Below the pieces are notes generated by a model that searched no databases, was not told the origin of the DNA, and saw nothing but the letters and a program-made list of their open reading frames with translations. A program made the position numbers and the translations under genes. Shown one piece after another: positions 44,253-52,561 of a stretch of DNA of 64,000 nt (position 1 is the stretch's first letter; each line of letters starts with the position of its first letter). The DNA comes from Hyphomicrobiales bacterium (GTDB lineage: Bacteria > Pseudomonadota > Alphaproteobacteria > Rhizobiales > Rhizobiaceae), in the NCBI GenBank assembly GCA_900467685.1, contig UBQX01000005.1, positions 140,259 through 204,258 of the forward strand, read 5' to 3'.

Positions 44253-45404
44253 TCAGAGCCTTTCGATGATCGTGACGTTGGCCTGACCGCCGCCTTCGCA
44301 CATCGTCTGCAAGGCGTATCGCCCGTTCCGGCGCTCAAGTTCGTTCAGCATCGTCGTCATGATGCGCGCGCCCGTCGCGCCCAGCGGATGACCCAGGGCA
44401 ATCGCACCACCGTTGACATTGACCTTGTCGTGCGGAATGCCGAGCTCCTTCATCCAGGCGAGCGGGATCGAGGCAAAGGCCTCGTTGCATTCAAACAGAT
44501 CGATATCCTCGATCTTGAGGCCGGTCTTCTTCAGGGCATGGCGGGTGGCCGGGATCGGCGCGCTCAGCATCCAGACCGGATCGTCGCCCCGGACCGAAAT
44601 ATGATGGATTCGCGCGCGGGGCTTCAGGTTATGGTCCTTCAGCGCCTGTTCCGAGGCGATCAGCAGCGCGGCGGACGCGTCGGAATTCTGGCTCGACACG
44701 CCGGCCGTCACGCGGCCGCCTTCGACAAGGGTCTTGAGGGTCGCCATCTTTTCAAGAGATGTGTCGCGGCGCGGGGTTTCGTCGACGGAAAAATCGCCGA
44801 TAGGCGCGATTTCCTTGACGAAATAGCCGGCATCAATCGCCGCGATTGCGCGCGCGTGACTTTCATAAGCAAAGGCTTCCATGTCCTCGCGGCTGACCTG
44901 CCATTTCTCGGCGATCATTTCGGCGGAGCGGAACTGGCTCACTTCCTGGGTGCCATATCGGGCAATCCAGCCCGGCGAGGTGGAGAAGGGATCGGGGAAG
45001 CCATACTGCTGGCCAACGATCATCGCAGCCGAAATCGGGATCATGTTGAGGTTCTGGACGCCGCCTGCGACCACAAGGTCCTGCGTTCCGCTCATGACGC
45101 CCTGCGCGGCAAAGTGAACCGCCTGCTGGGCGGAGCCGCATTGACGATCGACCGTGACGCCCGGAACATGATCGGGCATGCCGGCGACCAGCCAGCAGGT
45201 GCGCGCGATGTCGCCTGCCTGGCTGCCGATCGTTTCGGTGCAGCCGTAGATGACATCTTCGACCGCGCCGGGATCGATGCCCGTCCGTTGCATCAGCGCG
45301 CGGATCGGAACCGCGCCGAGATCGGCGGAATGCAGGCCGGCCAGCGAGCCCTTCTTGCGTCCGATCGGCGTGCGGATGGCGTCGACGATATAGGCCTCAG
45401 GCAT
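44253..45404 (-). CDS. fadA6: FadA6-type thiolase
   Basis: 383-residue thiolase: MPEAYIVDAIRTPIG start, CTETIGSQAGDIAR, TVDRQCGSAQQAVHF with the nucleophilic Cys, QNLNMIPISAAM, QEVSQFRSAEMIAEKW, GHPLGATGAR and CEGGGQANVTIIERL. The last three blocks and the RARIHHIS segment match the FadA6 group, the thiolase at the end of the HIP pathway. It overlaps the upstream ACAD by 8 bases and precedes the PaaY-like gene by 3 bp. Confidence 0.88.
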   Translation of the reverse strand: MPEAYIVDAIRTPIGRKKGSLAGLHSADLGAVPIRALMQRTGIDPGAVEDVIYGCTETIGSQAGDIARTCWLVAGMPDHVPGVTVDRQCGSAQQAVHFAAQGVMSGTQDLVVAGGVQNLNMIPISAAMIVGQQYGFPDPFSTSPGWIARYGTQEVSQFRSAEMIAEKWQVSREDMEAFAYESHARAIAAIDAGYFVKEIAPIGDFSVDETPRRDTSLEKMATLKTLVEGGRVTAGVSSQNSDASAALLIASEQALKDHNLKPRARIHHISVRGDDPVWMLSAPIPATRHALKKTGLKIEDIDLFECNEAFASIPLAWMKELGIPHDKVNVNGGAIALGHPLGATGARIMTTMLNELERRNGRYALQTMCEGGGQANVTIIERL

Positions 45405-46458
45405 GTTCCAATTCCTTTGCAAACGTATGTTCGGGTCCCAGCGGGCCGTTGAAGATCCGCTCCGCCACGCGACGCCGGTGGAACGCCGGACCGCCCCACC
45501 ATTCCGAAAGCGCAATCGCCCGCTTGAGGAAGAAGTGCACGTCGACTTCCCACGAATAGCCCATCGCGCCATGGACTTGGATGGCATTGCGGGCGGCAAG
45601 ATCTGCAGCTTCGCAAGCCGCGAGCTTTGCATGCGAAACGCGAGCGCGCGACAAGGCATTCGCCTGCGGCAGCATCGCCGCCGCCGCATGGAGCACCGGC
45701 CGGGCAAATTCGATCTTCACCTGCACGGTCGCAAGTTGATGCTTGAGCGCCTGGTAGGAGCCGATGGGTTTGCCGAACTGCTGGCGTTCCTTGGCATAAT
45801 CGACGGCCAGATCGACGCAGCGCTGCGCAATGCCCAGCATCTGTGCCGCAGCAAAAAGCGCGCCGCGATCAAAAGCCGATGCGATGGGACCCTCTATACC
45901 GGATTGCGCGCCGATCCGAAGAGCGGCGGCTTCATCATATTGGACCGAGAAAAGGCGCCTGAAGGGATCGATGCTCGGTTGCAGCGTGCACATCGCGTCG
46001 CTCGTCTTGACCAGATCGAGCCCGCCGCTCTTCGCAATCAGCAGCCAATCCGCCGTATCCGCCCGTTCAACGAAGGGATTGGCCGGATGGCCGAAGGCAA
46101 TCAGCGCGGAGCCTTCAAGGGCCGCCTCAACCACTTTCGCTGCCGCATCGCTGCCTGTCTCCGCCAGAAGCGGGATCGCGACGCCATAGGCCTCGACAAG
46201 CGGCTCGGGCAGGCAGGCATAGCCGCAGGCTTCCGCGACCTGCACGAAATCGACCGGCTGGAGGCCCAGCCCGCCTTTCTCCTCGGCAACCAGCGCGCTC
46301 TGCAGGCCAAGCTCCTGGATTTTCGCCCAGCGGTTCTGGTCGAAGGGTTCGCCGGAGGCCATGAGGCGGCGCAGGTCGGCGGGCTGGCAAAGATCGGCAA
46401 CCAGATCGCGCACCACGTCCGCGGTCATCGTCTGCTCGTCGGTGAAACGGAAATCCAT
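45397..46458 (-). CDS. Acyl-CoA dehydrogenase, second of an adjacent pair
   Basis: 353 residues, shorter than a full ACAD and with a divergent FAD region, as in the FadE33-like partners of steroid-cluster dehydrogenases. It begins MDFRFTDEQTMTADVV, has ALVAEEKGGLGLQ and RQQFGKPIGSYQALKHQ, and IQVHGAMGYSWEVDVHFF. The frame opens at 46779 but the start is 46458, 5 bp after the preceding ACAD. The pair probably forms a heteromeric enzyme. Confidence 0.86.
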   Translation of the reverse strand: MDFRFTDEQTMTADVVRDLVADLCQPADLRRLMASGEPFDQNRWAKIQELGLQSALVAEEKGGLGLQPVDFVQVAEACGYACLPEPLVEAYGVAIPLLAETGSDAAAKVVEAALEGSALIAFGHPANPFVERADTADWLLIAKSGGLDLVKTSDAMCTLQPSIDPFRRLFSVQYDEAAALRIGAQSGIEGPIASAFDRGALFAAAQMLGIAQRCVDLAVDYAKERQQFGKPIGSYQALKHQLATVQVKIEFARPVLHAAAAMLPQANALSRARVSHAKLAACEAADLAARNAIQVHGAMGYSWEVDVHFFLKRAIALSEWWGGPAFHRRRVAERIFNGPLGPEHTFAKELEHA

Positions 46459-46463
46459 GGTGG

Positions 46464-47627
46464 TCAGGCCCGCGGTAGACCGAGCATGCGCTCGGCGATG
46501 ATGTTGCGTTGGATCTCGTTGGTGCCGGCATAGATGGGACCGGCGAGCGAGAAGAAATATCCGTCGAGCCAGCGCCCAATGTCGCCGGCCTCCGGCGCGC
46601 TGCGCAGCAATTCCGCACGCGCGCCAAGGATCGAAAGCGCCGTCTTGTGCATGGCGATATCCATTTCGGACCAGAAGATCTTGTTGGTGCTGGCCTCGGC
46701 GCCGATATGGCCGCCGGCGATCAGGCGCGAGGCGGTACTGTAGATCGAGAGCGCATAGGCCTCGGCATCCATCCAGCACTGCAGAACCGCATTGCGAACC
46801 GAAGGCTCCACCTCGTCCTCATGGGCCTTGTAGAGTTCCACGAGCTTGCGCGCCGTTACCTGGAAACGTGCAGGGCTGCGCAGCATCAGGCCGCGCTCGA
46901 AGCCCGCCGTCGCCATGCAGATTTTCCATCCCTCGCCTTCGCCTCCCAACCGGTTGAAGACCGGAACAGTGACGCCATCGAGAAACAGCTCCGCAAAGCC
47001 CGTTTCACCGTCGATCTGCGGAATCGGCTGGACCTTGACGCCGGGCGCGTCGAGCCGGAAGAAGATGAGAGACAGCCCCTTGTGGCGCTCCGAGGCGGGA
47101 TCGGTCCGGAACAGGCCGAAGGCCCAGTCGGCAAAGGCCGCGCGGGAGGACCAGATCTTGTGTCCCTTCAGGACATAATTGTCGCCGTCACGGGTGGCGG
47201 TGGCGCGCACGGCGGCAAGATCGCTGCCGGCCTGCGGCTCCGACCAGGCCTGCGCCCAGATTTCATCGCCCGATGCCATGGCGGAGAGAAAGCGGGCCTT
47301 CTGCTCCGGGGTGCCATATTCCATCAGCGTTGGGCCGAGCAGGAAAATGCCGTTCTGGTTGACGCGCAGCGGCGCACCGGAGCGATAATATTCCTCCTCG
47401 AAGATCAGCCACTGGATCAGGTCAAGCCCGCGTCCGCCATAGCTTTCCGGCCAGGTGACCATGCCCCAGCGCCCCTCGGCGAGCGTGCGCTCCCAGGCGC
47501 GGTGCGCCTCGAAGCCCGCCCGCGTCGCATCGAAGGATTCCAGCGGCTGCGACGGCACATGCGCCTTGAGCCAGGCGCGAATTTCCTGCCGGAATGTTTG
47601 CTGTTCGGGTGTGTAGTTCAGGTCCAC
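46464..47627 (-). CDS. Acyl-CoA dehydrogenase, first of an adjacent pair
   Basis: 387 residues: TWPESYGGRGLDL, WAQAWSEPQAGSDLAAV, HKIWSSRAAFADW, FERGLMLRSPARFQ and IYAGTNEIQRNIIAERMLGLP. Starts at GTG 47627 with GAGGCG upstream. It resembles the FadE31/FadE32 kind of ACAD in mycobacterial HIP clusters and is followed by a smaller ACAD. A role on MOODA-CoA or a later intermediate is inferred. Confidence 0.87.
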   Translation of the reverse strand: MDLNYTPEQQTFRQEIRAWLKAHVPSQPLESFDATRAGFEAHRAWERTLAEGRWGMVTWPESYGGRGLDLIQWLIFEEEYYRSGAPLRVNQNGIFLLGPTLMEYGTPEQKARFLSAMASGDEIWAQAWSEPQAGSDLAAVRATATRDGDNYVLKGHKIWSSRAAFADWAFGLFRTDPASERHKGLSLIFFRLDAPGVKVQPIPQIDGETGFAELFLDGVTVPVFNRLGGEGEGWKICMATAGFERGLMLRSPARFQVTARKLVELYKAHEDEVEPSVRNAVLQCWMDAEAYALSIYSTASRLIAGGHIGAEASTNKIFWSEMDIAMHKTALSILGARAELLRSAPEAGDIGRWLDGYFFSLAGPIYAGTNEIQRNIIAERMLGLPRA

Positions 47628-47663
47628 CGCGTCTGCGCCTCATGTTTGTCGCGAAAGGAGGGA

Positions 47664-48560
47664 TCAGCCCTCGCCCGCCTGCTTCTTGTTGGCTGCTGCC
47701 ATCGATTTGGCGTTCTGTCCGCCGAGCCGGTCGCCGGCGGTCAGATCGTTTTGGGCATGGGCGAAATGATGCATGTGATAGTGCGCGTCCATGGCGGTGC
47801 GCTTGCCGCGCAGGTCCTCGACATGGTTGATCGCCTGCTTGGTCAACCAGAGCCCGAGCCGCGGGAAGCCCGCCAGCCGCTCGGCCATCTCGCGGCCTGT
47901 GGCGTCCAGTTCCTCGCGCTTCACAACCTTGTTCACCATGCCGAAATGGGCTGCACGCTCGGCACCCATCCGCTCGCCGAAAAGAAGGAATTCCTTGGCG
48001 ATTCGGGTGGGAAGCTCGAACCCGTGCGCGAAGTATTCGACACCGGGAATGCCCATGCGGATGACCGGATCTTGGAAGAAAGCGTCCTCCGAGGCGATGA
48101 TGACATCGCAGACCCAGGCCAGCATCAGCCCGCCCGCGACACATGCCCCCTGCACAAGCGCGATAGTCGGCTTCGGGATATCCCGCCAGCGGCGGCACAT
48201 GCCGAGATAGACCTCGTGCTCGCGGGTATAGAGCATTTCCGCGCCGGGCTTGTTCGCATGATCCGCCCACATAAGACGCCGATCCCAGGACTTGGTGACG
48301 TCCCGCCCCGGGGACCCGATATCGTGGCCGGCGGAGAAATGCTTGCCCTCGCCCTTCAGGATGATGACCTTGATCGCGTCATCGTCCACGGCACGCTTGA
48401 ATGCATCGTCGAGCGCATAGGTCATCTGCGAATTCTGGGCATTGTTATAGGCGGGACGGTTGAGGGTGATCCAGGCAATGGAACCCTCTGCCTCGTAACG
48501 CACCGGCTCTTCGGTCTCGTAGGTGATGTCCACTTTCGGGGGCTCGACCAGATCGCTCAT
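47664..48560 (-). CDS. Enoyl-CoA hydratase/isomerase (crotonase fold)
   Basis: 298 residues: ITLNRPAYNNAQNSQMTYAL, GKHFSAGHDIGSPGRD (oxyanion hole), GACVAGGLMLAWVCD and IRMGIPGVEYFAHGFE. The long N terminus and the GSPGRD insertion are seen in a steroid-cluster crotonase group. It heads the hydratase-ACAD-ACAD-fadA6 operon. Operator S11 lies 56 bp upstream. Hydration of a cyclic or branched enoyl-CoA is likely. Confidence 0.88.
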   Translation of the reverse strand: MSDLVEPPKVDITYETEEPVRYEAEGSIAWITLNRPAYNNAQNSQMTYALDDAFKRAVDDDAIKVIILKGEGKHFSAGHDIGSPGRDVTKSWDRRLMWADHANKPGAEMLYTREHEVYLGMCRRWRDIPKPTIALVQGACVAGGLMLAWVCDVIIASEDAFFQDPVIRMGIPGVEYFAHGFELPTRIAKEFLLFGERMGAERAAHFGMVNKVVKREELDATGREMAERLAGFPRLGLWLTKQAINHVEDLRGKRTAMDAHYHMHHFAHAQNDLTAGDRLGGQNAKSMAAANKKQAGEG

Positions 48561-48616
48561 CGTGAAAAACTCTTTCCTTTGCCTGTTACCGTCCTAGTGC
48601 CGGAACGGCGCGCCTC

Positions 48617-48636
48617 AATCGTCCAAAGAGACTAGC
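48617..48636 (-). promoter_or_regulatory. Palindromic operator S11
   Basis: AATCGTCCAAAGAGACTAGC. The ATCGTCC half and GACTAG half match; the core differs. It is 56 bp from the hydratase ATG. CACTAG occurs 17 bp beyond. Confidence 0.65.
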
Positions 48637-48680
48637 GGGGAAGGGAAAACGACGCGAACGAAAAGAAATACGTGATTTAT

Positions 48681-48686
48681 ATTATA
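48681..48686 (-). promoter_or_regulatory. TATAAT-like hexamer in an AT-rich patch
   Basis: The minus strand reads GCG-TATAAT-ATAAATC within 48670-48695, an AT-rich patch in otherwise GC-rich DNA. No good -35 hexamer precedes it. It could be a second promoter of the hydratase operon. Confidence 0.3.
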
Positions 48687-48730
48687 CGCTTAAGAGGAAT
48701 TTGGGCGCCCGCGCGTGCTTGCAAGGAGCG

Positions 48731-48760
48731 GTCGCAGGCGTCCTGTCCCACGCCTGCGAC
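48731..48760 (-). terminator. Strong hairpin after the aldo/keto reductase gene
   Basis: Perfect 11-bp stem GTCGCAGGCGT / ACGCCTGCGAC with an 8-base loop, 18 bp beyond the aldo/keto reductase stop. There is no T-run, so it may act with Rho or protect the mRNA end. Confidence 0.6.
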
Positions 48761-48778
48761 ACCCCCTCCATCGGCGCT

Positions 48779-49729
48779 TCAGGCAGCGCCAAGGATCGTG
48801 TCGATCTCGGCCCTGTCGGCCTCGCTGAGCTGCCAGCCGGCGGCCCTGGCATTGGCGGTCGCCTGCTCCGGCTTCGTGGCGCCTGCAATCACGCTGCTAA
48901 CGATCGGCTGGGCCAGCAGCCAGGAGAAGGCGAGTTCGAGGATCGAGTGTCCCCGCGCCTCGCTGAACGCGATCAGCTTTTCAATGACCTCGAGCTTTTC
49001 ATCCGTAAGCCCGCCCCGGAAGTAGGGCATGTTCATCCGCGTCCCTTCCGGGATCGGGTGACCCTTGCGATATTTGCCGGTGAGAAGACCGCTCGCCAGC
49101 GGAAAATAGGGAAGAAGCGTCATGCCGGCGGCGCGCATCGCCGGAAACAGATCCTTTTCGGCCGACCGCGCGATGAGATTATACTCGGTCTGCGTGGTCG
49201 AGAGCCGGCTCAGCCCGTGATGTCGCGCCGTCCAGTTGGCGTCGACAAGTTGCCAGCCGGGCAGGTTCGAGCAGCCGATGTAGCGCACCTTCCCCTGACG
49301 CACGAGGTCTTCCAGCGCGCGGAGCGTCTCCTCGATCGGCGTCTTGGGATCGGGGAAATGATACTGGTAGAGATCGATATAGTCGGTCTTCAGCCGCGTC
49401 AGACTGTCTTCGACAGCCTGCATGATGTAGCCACGGGAGCCATTGTAGCGTGTGCTTTTTGCGCGGTTCATCGGCGATGCGAACTTCGTGGCCAGCACGA
49501 TCTCGCGTCGGCTCGCGCCCAGAACTTCGCCGAGTGTCTTTTCCGATCCACCGTCGATCCCGTAGGAGTCGGAGGTGTCGAAAAGCGTGATGCCGGCATC
49601 CAGCGCGGCATGGACGATCTTGCGGGCGCCTTCGAGATCGAGGCTCGCAATCATGCCGCCAAAATTGTTGCATCCCAGTCCGACGACCGAGACTTCTAGC
49701 CCGGATTGGCCGAGTGTTCGTTTTTCCAT
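48779..49729 (-). CDS. Aldo/keto reductase
   Basis: 316-residue TIM-barrel NADPH oxidoreductase. The AKR tetrad is visible as FDTSDSYG (Asp, Tyr), LATKF (Lys) and YQYHFPD (His), with the cofactor segment LPYFPLASGLLTGK. ATG 49729 follows GGGAGAG; the frame begins at 49750. It is the last gene of the importer 2 operon. A ketosteroid or aldehyde substrate is possible. Confidence 0.92.
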   Translation of the reverse strand: MEKRTLGQSGLEVSVVGLGCNNFGGMIASLDLEGARKIVHAALDAGITLFDTSDSYGIDGGSEKTLGEVLGASRREIVLATKFASPMNRAKSTRYNGSRGYIMQAVEDSLTRLKTDYIDLYQYHFPDPKTPIEETLRALEDLVRQGKVRYIGCSNLPGWQLVDANWTARHHGLSRLSTTQTEYNLIARSAEKDLFPAMRAAGMTLLPYFPLASGLLTGKYRKGHPIPEGTRMNMPYFRGGLTDEKLEVIEKLIAFSEARGHSILELAFSWLLAQPIVSSVIAGATKPEQATANARAAGWQLSEADRAEIDTILGAA

Positions 49730-49766
49730 GGGTCTCTCCCTTGGTTGCACGGAAATATGCGATTGT

Positions 49767-51371
49767 TCAGCCAGCCCGGATCAGCTCGGCCGCCCGCTCG
49801 CCGATCATGACGGAGGCGGCGTAGGTATTGCCGTTCACGAGCACAGGCATGATCGAAGCATCAACGACACGCAGCCCCTCGACGCCGTTGACCCGGAGCT
49901 TCGAATCGACCACGGCATTCGCATCGGCGCCCATCCTGCAGGTGCCGACCGCATGGTAATGGGTCAGCGCCGTGGCGCGGATATCCGCTTCGATCTCGTC
50001 CGCCGTGCGAGTGGGTTTCAGGGGCTGGATTTCGCGACCGAGGATATCGGACAAGGGCTTGGCCGCCAGAATCCGCTGCACCTTCTGAACGCCGCGAACA
50101 AGAATGCCCATGTCGCGCGCATCCGAGAAATAGTCCGGGAAAATGGCTGCGTGGTGAAGCGGATCTGCGGATTTCAGCCGGACCGATCCGCGGCTGAACG
50201 GGGAGCCGTGGTTGAGGAGCAGCGTGAACCCGTGCTCCTTCGGCAGGATGCCGAGAACGCCAGGCTTGCGGCGCACCACGGGCGCAGGCGCCATGCAGAC
50301 CTGGATCGTCGTTTCGACCCTGCCGTCATCGGCCTGCAGGAACCCTCCGGTGGGAAACAGGCCGCGGCTGAGAACGCCGCTTCGATTGAACATGTATTGC
50401 AACCCGGCCCTCATCGCCCCCAGAGGCCGGGCATGCGAATAGGCGCTGACAGGCTGGGTCACGGTGTGGATCAGCCGGTACATCGGATGGTTCTGCAGGT
50501 TGCGCCCGACCTCCGGCCGGTCCAAGATCGCCTTGATGCCGTGTTGCGCCAACTCCGCCGCATCGCCGATGCCGGACAGCATGAGCAATTGCGGGCTGTT
50601 GACGGCGCCACCGCTCAGGATCACTTCACGGCGGGCACGGGCAATTTTCCGTTCGCCATCCTGCAGATATTCGATCCCGCGCGCCCGCTCTCCTTCGATG
50701 ATGATGCGAAGGGTCTGTGCCTTTGTTACCAGCGTGACATTGCCGCGCCTAAGCGCCGGATGAAGATAGGCCGAGGCCGCACTGCTGCGCCGCCCGCGCC
50801 CAACCGTCAGGTCGACATGCCCGAAAGCCTCGCCGTCCGCAGCGTTGAGATCGCCGGTAATGGGATAGCCGGCGGATCGCGCCGCTTCGAGAAACAGGTC
50901 GCAAACCGGCGCCGTCGCCCGGCCGCTGGCGACCTGCAACGGGCCGTTTGCTCCGTGCACCGCGCTTTCGCCGCGTTCGTTGGTTTCGGATTTGCGATAG
51001 CAGCGCAGGACATCGTCATAACCCCAGCCTTCACAGCCGAGCGCTTTCCAGTTTTCATAGTCCGACGGATATCCGCGCAGATACATCATTCCGTTGATGG
51101 AACTCGACCCTCCGACCACACGGCCCTGCGCCCAATAGAGCCTGCGGTTGCCGAGTGCAGGAACGGGTTCGGTCTCATAGGACCAGTTATAGGCGGGTGC
51201 GGCGCCGGTCACGACATTGGCGCCGGGTATCTTCAGGATGAAATCGTCATCCATGCCGCCGGCCTCGAAGACGCCGACGGACATTGCGCTGTCTTCCGCG
51301 AGCCGCGCGGCCACTGTACAGCCCGAGGCACCGGCTCCTACCACGATATAGTCGAATTCCAGCTCTCTCAT
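49767..51371 (-). CDS. GMC-family FAD oxidoreductase (choline dehydrogenase-like)
   Basis: 534 residues: DYIVVGAGASGCTVAARL FAD motif, ARGR-type AQGRVVGGSSSINGM, LSGGAVNSPQLLMLSGIG, and the C-terminal active-site ALTHYHAVGTCRMG. A homologue of the GMC enzyme at 38418 but clearly a different protein. It overlaps the thioesterase gene by 4 bases. It probably oxidises an alcohol in the pathway. Confidence 0.92.
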   Translation of the reverse strand: MRELEFDYIVVGAGASGCTVAARLAEDSAMSVGVFEAGGMDDDFILKIPGANVVTGAAPAYNWSYETEPVPALGNRRLYWAQGRVVGGSSSINGMMYLRGYPSDYENWKALGCEGWGYDDVLRCYRKSETNERGESAVHGANGPLQVASGRATAPVCDLFLEAARSAGYPITGDLNAADGEAFGHVDLTVGRGRRSSAASAYLHPALRRGNVTLVTKAQTLRIIIEGERARGIEYLQDGERKIARARREVILSGGAVNSPQLLMLSGIGDAAELAQHGIKAILDRPEVGRNLQNHPMYRLIHTVTQPVSAYSHARPLGAMRAGLQYMFNRSGVLSRGLFPTGGFLQADDGRVETTIQVCMAPAPVVRRKPGVLGILPKEHGFTLLLNHGSPFSRGSVRLKSADPLHHAAIFPDYFSDARDMGILVRGVQKVQRILAAKPLSDILGREIQPLKPTRTADEIEADIRATALTHYHAVGTCRMGADANAVVDSKLRVNGVEGLRVVDASIMPVLVNGNTYAASVMIGERAAELIRAG

Positions 51372-51856
51372 GCCCCTCGCCTTTTGGTAAAGTCGCGCGC
51401 GATGGCGCCGGGAGGACGCGACCCGTCCATGGTACGGCGATGAAGGTCCTGCAACCGCTCTCGAACCTCGTCCAGGTGAAACATCGCCGCCTTCCGTTTG
51501 CTCAGGTCGACATGAATCGAAAGCGCGTCACAGAAGGCGGACCGGGCGGGCACGCTCACGTTCACCATCTCATGGAAATGATGGATGCGCCTCTGGTCGG
51601 TCCAGAGCACGGAAGATCGCACTTCCAGCTTGTGGCCGAGCCTCAGCTCCTTCTCGTACCGGATGAATTTCTCGATGCGGAAGACACCGTAGCCGGTACG
51701 ACCCGCGTAGCCTTCGTCGATCCCCAGCTCGTCGAACAGCACCTTCTCCGCAGCGTCGAACACGCGGTCGAAAAACGAGACGTTCATGTGGTCGTTGACA
51801 TCGACCCATTCCGGCAGCACTTCGCCGCGAAAGCAGACAAGAGGACCGCCATCCAT
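51368..51856 (-). CDS. Hot-dog-fold acyl-CoA thioesterase
   Basis: 162 residues of the 4-hydroxybenzoyl-CoA thioesterase-like family. WVDVNDHMNVSFFDRVFD carries the Asp-x-Asn-x-His-Met-Asn catalytic signature, followed by KFIRYEKELRLGHKLEV. ATG 51856 is preferred over a GTG one codon upstream. It releases a free acid from a CoA ester, possibly to recycle CoA from dead-end intermediates. Located between livF and the GMC gene. Confidence 0.85.
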   Translation of the reverse strand: MDGGPLVCFRGEVLPEWVDVNDHMNVSFFDRVFDAAEKVLFDELGIDEGYAGRTGYGVFRIEKFIRYEKELRLGHKLEVRSSVLWTDQRRIHHFHEMVNVSVPARSAFCDALSIHVDLSKRKAAMFHLDEVRERLQDLHRRTMDGSRPPGAIARDFTKRRGA

Positions 51857-51865
51857 CACCGCCCC

Positions 51866-52561
51866 TCAGCCTACGCTCGCAGCGGCGCCGAGGCGCGCCT
51901 CCAGTTCGGAGGCCGGACAGGAAAACTTCACCGTCCCCCGCTCGATGATCATGGCCTGGTCGGCATAGGAGGACGTAACCGCCAAATGCTGCTCGACGAT
52001 GATCACCGCCGTCCCGGTCTCCGCCCATCTGCGCAGGAAGGAGAGGATCGGCGGCAGGAGCGCCTGCGCGAGACCCATGGACGGCTCGTCGCACAGAAGC
52101 ACCTTAGGCTGGGCGATGAAAGCCTGGCCGAGCGCCAGCATCTGCTGCTGGCCGCCCGACAGATCGCGGGCGTAGAGACGATGCTTCTCCTTCAGAACGG
52201 GGAAGACATCGTAGATTTCCTCGAGTGCACGCTTGAACACCTGACGTCCGCCGGCGGCCGCTCCCAGCCGCAGGTTGTCATAGACGCTGAGTTCCGGAAA
52301 CACGCGGTGGCCGTCGAGCACAAGGCGCAGCCCGGAGCGCGCCACGACCTCAGGCGCCATGCCGCCGATCGGTTTGCCGTCGAGAAGGATTTCCCCCTGG
52401 TCGGGCTTGTTGAACCCGGCGATCGTCCCCAGCAGCGTGGACTTGCCGGCGCCGTTTTCGCCACCGATCAGCAGGATTTCTCCGGCATTGGCCTTCAGCG
52501 ACACATCCCTGAGAACCGGGATGGTGCCATAGCCCGCAACGATATTCCTGACTTCAAGCAT
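51866..52561 (-). CDS. livF: ABC transporter ATP-binding protein, LivF type (importer 2)
   Basis: 231-residue ATPase: MLEVRNIVAGYGTIPVL start, Walker A GGENGAGKST, signature LSGGQQQM and Walker B LLCDEPSMGLA. The GENGAGKS variant departs from the GRNGAGKT seen in the other two LivF proteins, so importer 2 is the more distant of the three. ATG 52561 overlaps the fused permease-ATPase gene by 8 bases. Confidence 0.92.
   Translation of the reverse strand: MLEVRNIVAGYGTIPVLRDVSLKANAGEILLIGGENGAGKSTLLGTIAGFNKPDQGEILLDGKPIGGMAPEVVARSGLRLVLDGHRVFPELSVYDNLRLGAAAGGRQVFKRALEEIYDVFPVLKEKHRLYARDLSGGQQQMLALGQAFIAQPKVLLCDEPSMGLAQALLPPILSFLRRWAETGTAVIIVEQHLAVTSSYADQAMIIERGTVKFSCPASELEARLGAAASVG

Noticed and set aside
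46509..48635. A 708-codon open frame on the plus strand
   Set aside because: It runs antisense to the ACAD pair and hydratase. Its composition is typical of antisense frames in GC-rich DNA, and no family motif is visible. The minus-strand frames have clear motifs.
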